From contig CAYUIJ010000018.1 of assembly GCA_964444735.1 (NCBI GenBank), positions 1-28,858 on the forward strand: 28,858 nucleotides of DNA. Direction: 5' to 3'. The position numbers and the translations under genes are program-made. Origin of the DNA: Phocaeicola_A sp964444735 (lineage in GTDB: Bacteria > Bacteroidota > Bacteroidia > Bacteroidales > Bacteroidaceae). Of the stretch, positions 1-9,327 are shown piece by piece. Below the pieces are notes generated by a model, which had not been told where the DNA came from, ran no database searches, and saw only the letters and a list, made by a program, of their open reading frames with translations. How positions within the stretch are numbered: position 1 is the stretch's first letter; every line of letters starts with the position of its first letter.

Positions 1-19
1 ATATCGTCAGTCTCCACAT
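1..19 (-). CDS. Possible first codons of the gene after pglZ (brxL expected), cut by the window edge
   Basis: An ATG lies at 19-17 on the minus strand, 28 nt after the pglZ stop codon, and is followed by six open codons (M W R L T I) before the window ends. A purine-rich GGGAGGAAGG stretch follows the pglZ stop but sits more than 15 nt from this ATG, so the start is uncertain. In type 4 BREX the gene after pglZ is normally brxL, a Lon-like AAA protease. That identity is inferred from gene order only; six codons carry no family signal. Confidence 0.25.
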
Positions 20-47
20 TGACAGAATATTTGTTTGCCTTCCTCCC

Positions 48-2180
48 TCAGGAAACTATGACGATTGGCACAAGTACTTCTTCGGGGGTACATCCTCCAT
101 GTGCGCCGTGACCGGCGCTCACCTTATCAGTCATGGACTGATGAGTGAGCGAGCAGACAGTAACTCCGTCATCGAGAATAATATACTTGTCATCTTTTCC
201 GAAACCGCCATCGGTAATTCTGGCCAGTCTTCCTTCATGGTCGGGTCTGATGCCGGCCAATTTCATGCCGTCATAAAATTGAGAAAGGTATGTGAGACCA
301 TGATCGGAGACAAAAGCAATCTTTTTCCCGTTATAATCATTAAGCACTTTCGTGACTGCTTTTTCCACAATGTCTATCTCGTCAATGATATATTGAGGAT
401 AGTTTTTCGCCGTGTGAGCAAAGCTGTCAAGATCCCCCACCTTGGGCAATTGCCCTCCGTCAGATACGAGCGATTGGAGTTTCGTCTTATTGTTGGAGGT
501 AATGGTTGGCATATCGGCAATCCCTATATGTATTTCGTTTAAATATACATGTTCCTTATCATACCTTGATATGATATTGCGAATGAGGGGTATCCAGTCT
601 ATGCCCAAACCGTCGATCCAATAGAAAACGTCAATATCGTTGCGGTTGTGCAAAATGGTCTTGACCGTTTTGAAATTATCAATCCAGTTTTGGAATGAGG
701 CGGGATTAGCATTCCTTTCGGCAATAATCCCGGACACTCTATGACTGACGCTATTGGAGATTTTTGCCATGCGGTAGGCATCGAAGTATTCCGAGATCCA
801 TCGCGTCTCGGAACTGAGCAAGTTGGGCGAAAGAGGCTGCAGGTAATGGTATAAATCGGGAAATACGGCTTTAATATCATCAAGACGAATTTGACCTTTT
901 GCAATCCACTCAATTGCAAGTTGAAATTCCTCGTTAGTAAGCGGCGTAAGCAATTTCACTGCCTGACAATAACTTTCCTGTGGATTTGCCGCAACTGCAC
1001 TCAGTCGTGTTTTTAAATTCCGGCGGGCTTCGTCGGTAATCTTCACGCCCCGTTCCGCTGCAAGGATCATCGCAGCACGGCGTTCAGCAATGAACTCGTC
1101 ATTATTCAGGCATGTGAAAATAAGCGTGGCAATATTGGAGAAAAGCTCAGATTTACTCAACTTTGCACACTGTGAGACGGCGCGGCCGATGTAGCTGCTA
1201 CCGCCGGACATTCTGCGAAAGAAGATGGTGAGCAGCCAACGGTCGAAATCGCTGTCGCAATCTAACCATGACTTGATGAAATCGGAACCATTTTGAAGAG
1301 TATACATATCAAAACGTTCCTTGACAAACTCTTCAAAATTAAAGGCGGCAACATCTATCTTTGAAGCAAACTGTTCCCAATAGGACATCTCTTCTTCGCC
1401 CGGCTCTTCGGTTACTCCAAAGTCAAGTCCAAGACCCCGAGTGAGGAATTGAAATGCATTATTGCATTTGAGGTATGTAAAAGCATTGTCAGGCTGAGCG
1501 TGGTGTGCGTTTGCATAAATATTAGCCGAACTGCATACAATAGTCTGCTTCACGCCATCGCCTTTCTTCCAGAGTTCGAGCCACTCGTAAAGATTACGGA
1601 CTACGGTATAGTTTTTCTCCAGTCCGCTTACGCCGTAGGTTTTTTTGGTAAGCACAAGGGTGTAAACACCTTTGTCTGTCCCCGACTTATATTCCCAGAC
1701 AAATGTATTAATGTCATTGATAAACTTGCCCATCTTGCCTTGCATGCCAACAATGGGTAAGTAAAGACGCATATGCTTGTTCTGTGCTTCTTCCGGGGGT
1801 TGCCCGCCACGAATGGTGGTGACGAGAGCGTCAAATTCATGTCGCTCGTCGTTGTCGTAGAAACGGGCCATCTCCGAGAAAGGACAGACGATAATGTCTT
1901 CCACCTTCTTTGTATACGCGATATACGCGCGTATTCTCTTTGACAATTCCGTGTACGACAAGAAACTATCGGGATAATCCTGGCCAATCAGCGTTTCAAT
2001 GGAGCGTATGTATATTCCCGAAGGGCGATTTACTATAAAATCGTTAAAGTCTGAGAAATTGTCAAACAGTATGAAACGGACAGGATAGCGGTTATACTGG
2101 ACCGCATTCGCGCCCGTCCACTCTTTGTCCTCCTTTATGTGGGCAAAGAGTTCGTCAAGCGAGTTGAACGATCGATACAT
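48..2180 (-). CDS. pglZ: PglZ, alkaline-phosphatase-fold protein of a BREX defence system
   Basis: This 710-aa protein carries the C-terminal PglZ domain. Its metal-site motifs of the alkaline phosphatase superfamily are visible: WIDGLG at about 521-526, SDHG at 625-628, and the closing HGAHGG...PEEVLVPIV at 691-707, which is typical of PglZ. The N-terminal 500 residues are BREX-specific with no motif I can name. PglZ is a core BREX component that acts with BrxC in host-DNA marking and block of phage replication; the exact reaction in type 4 systems is not known to me. The start ATG at 2180 lies 3 bp after the brxC stop, so the two are probably translated together. No key residue appears missing. 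The gene is intact. The family call is strong; the type 4 assignment rests on the brxP neighbour. Confidence 0.85.
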   Translation of the reverse strand: MYRSFNSLDELFAHIKEDKEWTGANAVQYNRYPVRFILFDNFSDFNDFIVNRPSGIYIRSIETLIGQDYPDSFLSYTELSKRIRAYIAYTKKVEDIIVCPFSEMARFYDNDERHEFDALVTTIRGGQPPEEAQNKHMRLYLPIVGMQGKMGKFINDINTFVWEYKSGTDKGVYTLVLTKKTYGVSGLEKNYTVVRNLYEWLELWKKGDGVKQTIVCSSANIYANAHHAQPDNAFTYLKCNNAFQFLTRGLGLDFGVTEEPGEEEMSYWEQFASKIDVAAFNFEEFVKERFDMYTLQNGSDFIKSWLDCDSDFDRWLLTIFFRRMSGGSSYIGRAVSQCAKLSKSELFSNIATLIFTCLNNDEFIAERRAAMILAAERGVKITDEARRNLKTRLSAVAANPQESYCQAVKLLTPLTNEEFQLAIEWIAKGQIRLDDIKAVFPDLYHYLQPLSPNLLSSETRWISEYFDAYRMAKISNSVSHRVSGIIAERNANPASFQNWIDNFKTVKTILHNRNDIDVFYWIDGLGIDWIPLIRNIISRYDKEHVYLNEIHIGIADMPTITSNNKTKLQSLVSDGGQLPKVGDLDSFAHTAKNYPQYIIDEIDIVEKAVTKVLNDYNGKKIAFVSDHGLTYLSQFYDGMKLAGIRPDHEGRLARITDGGFGKDDKYIILDDGVTVCSLTHQSMTDKVSAGHGAHGGCTPEEVLVPIVIVS

Positions 2181-2183
2181 AGC

Positions 2184-5100
2184 TCATTCATTTTCAGGCG
2201 TTGTTTCAAGAATCTTGTCGATGACAAACTCATATCCGAGGTTGATTATCTGGTCGATGATATGACGAAGCTTATCGGGCGATGTGACACTGTCGATATA
2301 CTCGCGAGCGGATACTTTTTTCCTGGCAACCACGGAGGGGTCTCCTTTGAGTTCCTGACGGGCCTTGTCTTTGGCATTGCGGGCCTCTTCCTCAAGATGC
2401 CTGCGCTCCTCTTCCTCCTTACGACGCCGCAACTCTTCTTCTTTACGGCGACGCTCGTCGGCAATACGGTTGTTCTCGGCAATGCGCCAGTCTTTGAGTG
2501 TGCTACGCACTTCGTTTTCGGTCCAATAACCTACGGTAGACTCCAGATGTTTTCTGATATAATCATAGGCGGCCTCAACCTCGCAAGGCTGCAATCCAAT
2601 TCCCGGCTGAGAGAAAAGGAAATTCTCAAATCCGTTACGGAAGTTTCCGGTTTTTTGCAAGATATCCGGAATGTCGGCACGGAAGCGTTCTATCAGGCCA
2701 AGCGTGTCGTTGACGAGCTTCGGATTTCTCATATCCTGGTTCGGCTCGCAGATAGCCACAATATTATCAAACAGACGTTTGATGTCATCATTGACAGTGA
2801 TAGCCGGATGTGCCTGGCAGAAGTCTTCATCCATGTATTTCAGCGACCAGACGGGATAGCCCTTTTCTTCGGCAAGCGTTCCGGTAATGGCGAAGCGTGC
2901 GTCTTTCAGGCTCGAAATCTCATTGTAGCCTTTGAGCTTGTCGAGTCTGAGCGTCTTAACCAACTCTTTGCAGAGCCTGTTTTCTTCGGGTGTCTGGAAT
3001 TTGAAACTGAGTCTGTTGGAACTCTTTCCTTTTTCCCATACGTTGAACAGTTCGGCAATGTCGTTAACTAAATCGTTCGTGTCACGGGGCTTGCCCAAGG
3101 TATCGAATATCTTACTGGCCCAGCCTCGCAGAGCAAAAGCCACCATCGCCGCCGATGCATAGTTGCCGCTCAGCCCATAAGGTGGTTTACGCAACTCGTC
3201 GAATTTCTCGGTAAAGTTAAAGAGCAATGATTTGTCGGCATAATTGATTTTGTCCTGGATAAAATCATATACTGCCTTAAACGGGTGTCCGACAGGCGCA
3301 TCGGTCTTCCACTGGAAGTTCTCATCGAGCACATCTTGTATCAGGTACTGGATGGGCCGCATTTGTCCGGCAAGCTGTGAGAGCTCGCTCTTGCTCGTAT
3401 AGAATATGAACGAGCGGATGATCTCTTTCGATACCTGAGGCTTCCAGAAAGTGTTAGGTGCTTTGGAGCGTATCTGTTCTATTGCATCGGGGCCATAAGG
3501 AAACACTTTTGGAGCAATAACATTGTTTAGTTCCGAAGAAAGGTGCTTTACCGACAGCTGATGCATCTCCCCGTTAACATAAACAGTTGCGTTGCCGCGT
3601 TGCGTTGCCGACATCCACTCTTTTATCATAGCTTCGGCGTGTTCGCGATGCACATTTACCTGATCCAAGAAGCCATGCGACTGAGCCGAGGTGTAGTTTG
3701 CCATATACTCGATAAACCGTGTATATTCCTTGTCGCCAAACGGTGTGTCAAAGACTATGAAAACAATGTCTTCGAGGTCTTTGTCACCGGTGGAGCATGC
3801 CTCCGAAACCTCTTCGGCAAACTGGCGTAACCGGGCTATCTCGGCATTATTCTTTGAGAAGAGCAACGCAAGATAGAGATCGCTCGGACGTTTATTGCGC
3901 CTGGCTTTCTTTATCTGATCCTTTAGCAGTGAATCGTTTGATATTTTGCTGAAAAAATCAAACGAATATGGGCGAATAATTTTCTGCACATACTTTTTCT
4001 CAAAGTAGCTCTTGGCGGTATCACCAAATTCAAGGACATTAACGATATAGCGGTAATCCTTATTTTTCAACGACTCCTTTAATTCTTCGATTTCGTGGGA
4101 AGGCAAGGCTGAGAATTGCACGGAGAAAATACCGCCCGGTGTGCGTTGGATAACACCTTGTTCGTTGAACCAGTCAAGAACGGCTTGGACTTCATTCTCG
4201 AATTGAGTCCCTACGAAAAGGTTGTGAATATTATCCTCGGTAGGCGTAACAAGGCCGTTGTTATTATCTCCGGATATGTTGTTGAATGCATTAAGGAGCA
4301 ACACGCCTTTGAAAATAGCATAGGCAGCCGCTCCGTGTTCCTCTACATGAAGCCGATAGGTATTGAACCGCTCGGTGACCGCACCGTAATTTACCACATC
4401 GTCTTGAAACACTTTGAGCACAAAGTCCCAGAGGTAATCGGCCGTTACGGTGTAACGGTTGGCAAAGGCCTCCTCGCTTGCGAGGAACCTTTCCATCGCT
4501 TCGTTCTGGCCGATAAACTCAAAGACAGATCGACTCGACGAACCGACTACCGTAGCATAATGGGTGGCAAGATTAGCCGTGCCGGGGTGCAGCGGAAACA
4601 GGTTGAGCAGGTCGTTGCGGGTCTCCATAGGATCATTGGAAGTCTGCGTGTAAAGGTCGAGCAACCGGCTGTTAAGCGTGTAAAAGTAGTTGCGCATGGA
4701 TTCGTGCCGTTCAGTATCGATTATCTCGAACTTGCGTGACATTATTTTGAATGCCGACACCGGCTCCATGTTGTACATCATACGGTGATAACGCCCATCG
4801 GTTTGCTTTACCTGCTCATTACTCAGCTTGTCGAATGCGGATGGATGCGAAATCAAGAAAAGGAAACTATCGTTTTCTTCGTTAGCAAACTTCTGTGCGA
4901 TGGTCTGCAGGGCTTTTAACACTGAAATACCTATGGTGTCAGACATTACGTCTGTAAATTCATCCCAAAGTATCAAAAGTCCATTACAGCCGGTTTCGGC
5001 ACGAAGTTTCTCTTGTACATCCACGAGCCATGAAGCTGTGTTTTCTTGGCTCAATACAATGCTGATACTGGCTTCTCGTTGAGCATTCTTTGCCTTCTGA

Positions 5101-5747
5101 TAAGTAGCCATATCTTTCCCGGCTAACTTCTGAATCAGTTTCTCACGAGTGGGAGCCACGGAGCGCAGTGCGGCGAACCGGGAAATAAGATTGTCCCATA
5201 TCACAGGATTAGCCTCGATGTGTTTAATCAACTCATCGTAATCTGTATCTACTATTATATCAAGGTCATTTTCATTGAGTGCTTTAACAACGGCAGTCTG
5301 GAGCACCAAAGGGAGGTCGGCAACGTGCGACATATCGCACAGCCCTTCTATTTTGACGGGCAACAGACGCTTTTGTTTACGCAAACTGTATATTTGGTCG
5401 CGGATGGTTTTAAACTTTTCATCCTTGTATTCGTAGTCAACCCACTCTTTAATCTCTTCCACAGGATCACACAGCAGGTGGGTGATTACGGCCACGGCAT
5501 GGCTCTTTCCGGTTCCATAAGTACCACGAATCCAAAAGGACTTATGAGAGTCAATGTCATTACCTCTCACCGAACGCAACACGGTTCGAAGTACGGCATT
5601 GAACTGCTCGTTTGGAATAAAGGATGCCCATTGCCTGCCTTTTTCCTCTTCTATGCTATAGGCAGCCCTGCCGCTACGCTTTTTGATTATGTCATTATAT
5701 GTCATTTTCATTACCGTTGAGTTGATAGTTTGATTTATGCCGGTCAT
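2184..5747 (-). CDS. brxC: BrxC/PglY-like large P-loop ATPase of a BREX defence system
   Basis: This 1187-aa ATPase has a Walker A motif GTYGTGKS at 75-82 and a Walker B LLILWDE at 257-263, in the N-terminal third as in BrxC/PglY proteins. The C-terminal region has a highly charged predicted coiled coil (about 1092-1134, rich in R, K and E) followed by a short domain of about 50 residues. Length is in the usual 1100-1300 aa range. The ATG at 5747 overlaps the brxP stop by 4 bp, which favours translational coupling. A second possible start is the Met at residue 16 (MTYNDII), where many homologues may begin. The role inferred from BREX biology is an ATP-driven DNA-associated complex partner of PglZ. 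It is intact, so loss of system function here would come only from brxP. Confidence 0.85.
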   Translation of the reverse strand: MTGINQTINSTVMKMTYNDIIKKRSGRAAYSIEEEKGRQWASFIPNEQFNAVLRTVLRSVRGNDIDSHKSFWIRGTYGTGKSHAVAVITHLLCDPVEEIKEWVDYEYKDEKFKTIRDQIYSLRKQKRLLPVKIEGLCDMSHVADLPLVLQTAVVKALNENDLDIIVDTDYDELIKHIEANPVIWDNLISRFAALRSVAPTREKLIQKLAGKDMATYQKAKNAQREASISIVLSQENTASWLVDVQEKLRAETGCNGLLILWDEFTDVMSDTIGISVLKALQTIAQKFANEENDSFLFLISHPSAFDKLSNEQVKQTDGRYHRMMYNMEPVSAFKIMSRKFEIIDTERHESMRNYFYTLNSRLLDLYTQTSNDPMETRNDLLNLFPLHPGTANLATHYATVVGSSSRSVFEFIGQNEAMERFLASEEAFANRYTVTADYLWDFVLKVFQDDVVNYGAVTERFNTYRLHVEEHGAAAYAIFKGVLLLNAFNNISGDNNNGLVTPTEDNIHNLFVGTQFENEVQAVLDWFNEQGVIQRTPGGIFSVQFSALPSHEIEELKESLKNKDYRYIVNVLEFGDTAKSYFEKKYVQKIIRPYSFDFFSKISNDSLLKDQIKKARRNKRPSDLYLALLFSKNNAEIARLRQFAEEVSEACSTGDKDLEDIVFIVFDTPFGDKEYTRFIEYMANYTSAQSHGFLDQVNVHREHAEAMIKEWMSATQRGNATVYVNGEMHQLSVKHLSSELNNVIAPKVFPYGPDAIEQIRSKAPNTFWKPQVSKEIIRSFIFYTSKSELSQLAGQMRPIQYLIQDVLDENFQWKTDAPVGHPFKAVYDFIQDKINYADKSLLFNFTEKFDELRKPPYGLSGNYASAAMVAFALRGWASKIFDTLGKPRDTNDLVNDIAELFNVWEKGKSSNRLSFKFQTPEENRLCKELVKTLRLDKLKGYNEISSLKDARFAITGTLAEEKGYPVWSLKYMDEDFCQAHPAITVNDDIKRLFDNIVAICEPNQDMRNPKLVNDTLGLIERFRADIPDILQKTGNFRNGFENFLFSQPGIGLQPCEVEAAYDYIRKHLESTVGYWTENEVRSTLKDWRIAENNRIADERRRKEEELRRRKEEEERRHLEEEARNAKDKARQELKGDPSVVARKKVSAREYIDSVTSPDKLRHIIDQIINLGYEFVIDKILETTPENE

Positions 5748-8247
5748 TTCGTAAGGACTTCAAGAACCGTTATAGGGGTTAAGTCCTTGCGGAGCGTTAT
5801 ATGGTCTAATCCCATATTAAGTTCTGCAATAAGTACCCTATTGGTATCAGAAGAAAGTGCACGCAGTTTCTTAATTAAATCCGTCTTGGCTATACCAAAT
5901 TCCATAGCGACCCCTTTACACTCTTCTGTGTGGTAAAGGTCCGCAACCCTAAATTCAAATATTTCATTCTTTTCTCCATAAAGGTAAAGAGAATACGCCA
6001 ATGCTTCAAGACTCAAATCTTCATATGCTTGACGAATACGTTTCTTATCGAGTTCTTCACCCTGCATTAAGTCTTCTCCAATTGGCGAATTTTTAAACAT
6101 ATCCATCAATGCTCCTACCGCATTATTTAATGTTGAAAGTGAAGAAACACTCTCGACAGCACTTATTTCATCTGCGAGATATTTTTTGTCAAATGGTTTG
6201 CCAGGCGCAATTCGTCTAACAAAACGGTTGACAATGAATGATGAGTATGTGAGATTTATCCAAACTATTTCCCAAAATAGGGTCGGGGTCTCTGAGTATA
6301 TCTTTTGCATGAGTTCTCCGAAAGGTGTAGGCTGATTTTTAGCATTGATTAGTCCAGCATCTTTAGTCCATGCCTTGAAAGAATCAAACATGGCAGATCC
6401 AAGAAGCGTACTGGTCCAAAAGTTTTCAGGGTCGCTTACATACTCATCAACCCATTCATCCCTCAGACCAAATGTCTTATAACCTTTGATAGAAAGCGAT
6501 GTATTCATTTTTATTTTACCTGATATTTTTCTGAGACAATCGGCCGCAATGCATCCTTTTTCATGAAAATTCACGCATTTCAAACAATGAACGCACTGCG
6601 GGCCAATAGATAATTTTGGAACGATGTGCAATGCTCCTGTTGGGCATTCAACTTCGCATACTTCGCAGCGGACACAATAAGCGGCTTTGTATGCAACGCG
6701 CATGATGTCATTGACAAACTTCTTATCTTCAGTATTGAAAAAAATTTCTATTCTGGATGTCGTTTTGGAACCTTGAAAAGCGATAATATCTTTACCAATC
6801 TTAAAACCACCCGAAAATGAATTTTTTAAGAATCCTATAGTATATTCACCAATTACCTTTAACCATTCAAAAAAATCATTGGAATTTGCTGATATTTTCA
6901 ACTTAGTAACATGGTTTGAGCAACTTATGGCAACTCTTTCTATATTCTTCAATTTCGGGCTACCTAAAGCTGAGATGTGCCATCTGCGCGTTTTTATAAA
7001 TGTCGTTGTGTCTTTGATTCCTGAGGCTTCTACCCATGACTGAAGCTTACATAAAAATGGCTTTCGAGAATCGGGATATAATTTAGTAACAAGGAAATCG
7101 GACCAATCCGAACCGAAAGGACAAATTACACAACCAACGCGCGAAAATCCAAACCGATAAGCAGGGTTATTAGGAAGGTTGTGTGTCATCATATATAAGA
7201 ATATTTCAACCGCATTCCATTGAAAAATTGGGTGGGCATTGTATGTAAATATGTGTTTGCCTTTCCCTATACGGTTATATCCGCTACGGCGGGTGGATTC
7301 TTCGGCACGGACACCATCGAACGTCAATACTTTTGCCTGCTTGTTCCCTTCGACTTTCAGGGAACGGTATAAGGGTGCGGTTTTCATAACCGAACAGCAC
7401 CAGCGGTGTGTATCGGAAGGAGTACCAATTTTATCCCAATAGTTTAATACAAACTCGTGATTGCGCGTTATTGTGAATTTCAATGCGGGGAAACGTTCAC
7501 CATAGTATCGTTTAACATCCTCGTAGAGGTCAAGTGACGGTGGCAACTCATAGCCGGTATCGGAGTATAGGACTTCAAACGCTGTAGGAGGTATGGCACG
7601 GGTAACGAGGTCAAGTACTACTTGTGAGTCTTTGCCACCGGAAAAGGAGACAATGAAGCGGTCAATGTGGGTTGAAAGCAGCACGCGTTTCCCTTCGGAG
7701 TTAGCGGTGTCAAGCGGCATGATATCAAAGCTGTCACAGTCTTGTTTGACCACAGCCATTTTCTGCTTGGTCCGCTTCTCGATTTTCGCGGCCAAGGTCT
7801 CAAAGTCAAGTTCATTAGCCTGTGCGACATCACGGGCGTTGTTTACCCCCCCCCGTATAAGCTGAATATATCGCGTATAAATTCTATAGCCTCACTTTCG
7901 ATAAGAAACATCGGATCAGCATTCTTGGCGAGCATCATCGCTACATCAACAGCCTCCAACTCTGTCGGAGTAACGCCAGGAGCAAGCACCACGGCAGGAG
8001 CATCATAAATATTGGCGCCCTTAGCCTCAAAAAGCATGGCTCCGCGATACCAATACTGCTTGTTTACCGCCCACATTATAGGTTCCTTACAGCGTGGATA
8101 TACCCACCCGAGCTTATCAAGTCCCATCAAGTCAAGTTCCTCAAACCAAACAGGGCGAGGCGAGATGCCCAAGGTCCCTTTCGTGACCTTGGAACTGAGA
8201 AAGACTCCGCCCGTTTCTGTATCCCATGTTATTCTAAACATACCCAT
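5744..8247 (-). CDS. brxP: BrxP-like PAPS-reductase-family protein with ferredoxin module, frame interrupted at a G9 tract
   Basis: Two ORFs (8247-7843, 134 aa; open frame continuing to 5744) form one gene split by nine G on the minus strand (7854-7846). The first frame reads three Gly codons and then TAA. Adding one G, removing two, or a -1 slip joins the frames; G10 gives 834 aa. The second half would otherwise need a TTG start at 7795 inside conserved sequence. Restored layout: N-terminal domain 1-134 (starts near MFRITWDTETGG; Met1 or Met3), PP-loop SGGKDS about 203-208, a Cys pair about 284-285, CxxC about 373-376, and a two-cluster ferredoxin module with Cys about 525, 528, 531, 535, 552, 555, 558 and 566. 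The PP-loop points to ATP-dependent sulfur chemistry as in DndC and PAPS reductase. This gene type defines type 4 BREX. I call it one gene, switched off or slippage-dependent as read. Confidence 0.8.
7846..7854 (-). repeat. Homopolymeric G9 tract inside brxP (candidate phase-variation site)
   Basis: Nine consecutive G on the coding strand, seen as C on the plus strand. Codons are GGG GGG GGG TAA in the upstream frame and GGG GGG GTA AAC in the downstream frame. The tract also contains the form G GGG GGG, which suits -1 slippage. Long G runs are common contingency loci in other bacteria such as Campylobacter. I saw no other G or C run this long inside a gene of this window. Confidence 0.9.
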
Positions 8248-8318
8248 CTACTTTGTGGAACATATCCCTTGCATCAACATCTAAAAAAGCGTGCTTACTT
8301 TATAGAATACTTTTATCG

Positions 8319-8406
8319 CGGAGAGAGGGGGATTCGAACCCCCGATACGCTTTAGGCGTATACACGCTTTCCAGGCGTGCCTCTTCAGCCACTCGAGCAT
8401 CTCTCC
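8319..8406 (-). tRNA. tRNA-Ser (anticodon GGA)
   Basis: The minus strand folds as a type II tRNA with a long variable arm. The acceptor stem GGAGAGA (8406-8400) pairs with TCTCTCC (8326-8320), the discriminator is G at 8319, and the anticodon loop contains GGA. CCA is not encoded. It sits 72 bp upstream of the BREX operon on the same strand and 138 bp after the tatD-like stop. tRNA-Ser genes are frequent island insertion sites, which fits an acquired defence operon here; no duplicated tRNA 3' end is visible in the window. Confidence 0.96.
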
Positions 8407-8410
8407 TGAC

Positions 8411-8427
8411 TGATAAAGACTTTATCA
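8411..8427. repeat. Perfect inverted repeat in the tRNA-Ser leader
   Basis: TGATAAAG, one A, CTTTATCA lies between the promoter and the mature tRNA 5' end. It could be a processing signal or protein site; no function can be assigned. Confidence 0.5.
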
Positions 8428-8441
8428 TTGATAACCGGGTG

Positions 8442-8472
8442 CAAAAGTAACAAGAAAGTTTCTAAAATCAAA
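8442..8472 (-). promoter_or_regulatory. Bacteroides-type promoter for tRNA-Ser
   Basis: On the minus strand TTTG (8472-8469) is followed after exactly 19 nt by TACTTTTG (8449-8442), a full match to the Bacteroides -33/-7 consensus TTTG-N19-TAnnTTTG. It lies 35 bp before the tRNA 5' end. Confidence 0.75.
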
Positions 8473-8543
8473 CATTCCGGTTATAAATATAACGTTATGA
8501 CGCGCATTTTCTCCCGCTATCTTTGCCAAGTCTTGTATCCGGA

Positions 8544-9323
8544 CTAAATATTCCCGAACACCCGCAATGCGTTCTGTGTTGTCACGGCGGCAGCCTCCTC
8601 CAAAGACATGCCATAGATATCGGCAACCTTTAGCATTACATCGCGCGCATACGCGCTTTCATTACGCTTTCCTCTGTGCGGGACCGGGGACAGATAGGGT
8701 GAGTCTGTCTCTACCACCACCCTGCTTATGGGTACAGACGCTTTCAGTACATCAGACAATGTTGATTTCTTGAATGTTACCACTCCATTTATTCCAAGCA
8801 GGAAATGTTCAAAGGAAAGAAGCTGTAAGGCTTCTTCCTCCGTGCCGGTAAAACTGTGAAATATTCCCCGCAAAGGAGCCGACTTATAAGGATCCATGCA
8901 CCTCATCAGTGCCTCGTGCGCATTCCGGCAATGAATCACCAGTGGCAAATCATACTCCAAAGCCCAACACAGCTGTTCCGTAAAAGCTTCTGTCTGTTCT
9001 TTCTCATAGGTGCGGTCCCGGTACAAATCAAGCCCCGCCTCCCCTATAGCTATGTAGGGATGTCCTTGTTTCAGCCGTGACTTCAGCGATTCCAGATCTT
9101 TCCTGAAACCGGCATGGACCGATGTAGGATGCAGGCCGATCATTGGGAAGCAATATCCCTTATAGCTCTCACAAACACGCAGCAGATCATCCAACGTAGA
9201 ACAATCAATATTGGGCATCAGCAGTCTGGCGACACCGGCATTTTTTGCCCTCTCTATTGTTTCGGGCAAATCGTCATTAAATTCCTCACAAAACAAATGA
9301 GTGTGCGTGTCAATAATCATCAT
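8544..9323 (-). CDS. TatD family metal-dependent hydrolase (DNase)
   Basis: This 259-aa protein has the TatD TIM-barrel pattern: the N-terminal metal-binding HxH (THTH, His7 and His9), a central E in IAIGEAGLD, HCR around the third metal ligand, HSFTG, and the C-terminal ETDSPYL carrying the catalytic Asp. Length is typical (about 255-265). TatD proteins are Mg-dependent 3'-5' exonucleases acting on single-stranded or damaged DNA in the cytoplasm. It ends a minus-strand cluster: its start is 4 bp after the polyprenyl synthetase stop, so it is probably cotranscribed with that gene. Start ATG 9323 gives MMIIDTHTH; the second Met is an equally good start. Confidence 0.9.
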   Translation of the reverse strand: MMIIDTHTHLFCEEFNDDLPETIERAKNAGVARLLMPNIDCSTLDDLLRVCESYKGYCFPMIGLHPTSVHAGFRKDLESLKSRLKQGHPYIAIGEAGLDLYRDRTYEKEQTEAFTEQLCWALEYDLPLVIHCRNAHEALMRCMDPYKSAPLRGIFHSFTGTEEEALQLLSFEHFLLGINGVVTFKKSTLSDVLKASVPISRVVVETDSPYLSPVPHRGKRNESAYARDVMLKVADIYGMSLEEAAAVTTQNALRVFGNI

Positions 9324-9327
9324 TCCA

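Noticed and set aside
2139..3071. 310-aa plus-strand ORF
   Set aside because: It is antisense to brxC and pglZ, which have clear motifs; the translation shows no domain.
5744..7795. TTG at 7795 as the true start of the PAPS-reductase gene
   Set aside because: It lies inside a segment that looks conserved (LAAKIEKRTKQK) and no ribosome-binding context is visible; it would omit about 150 N-terminal residues.
7843..8247. Separate 134-aa hypothetical gene upstream of the PAPS-reductase gene
   Set aside because: It ends inside the G9 run, and the next frame continues the same conserved protein without a proper start, so it is the N-terminal part of brxP.
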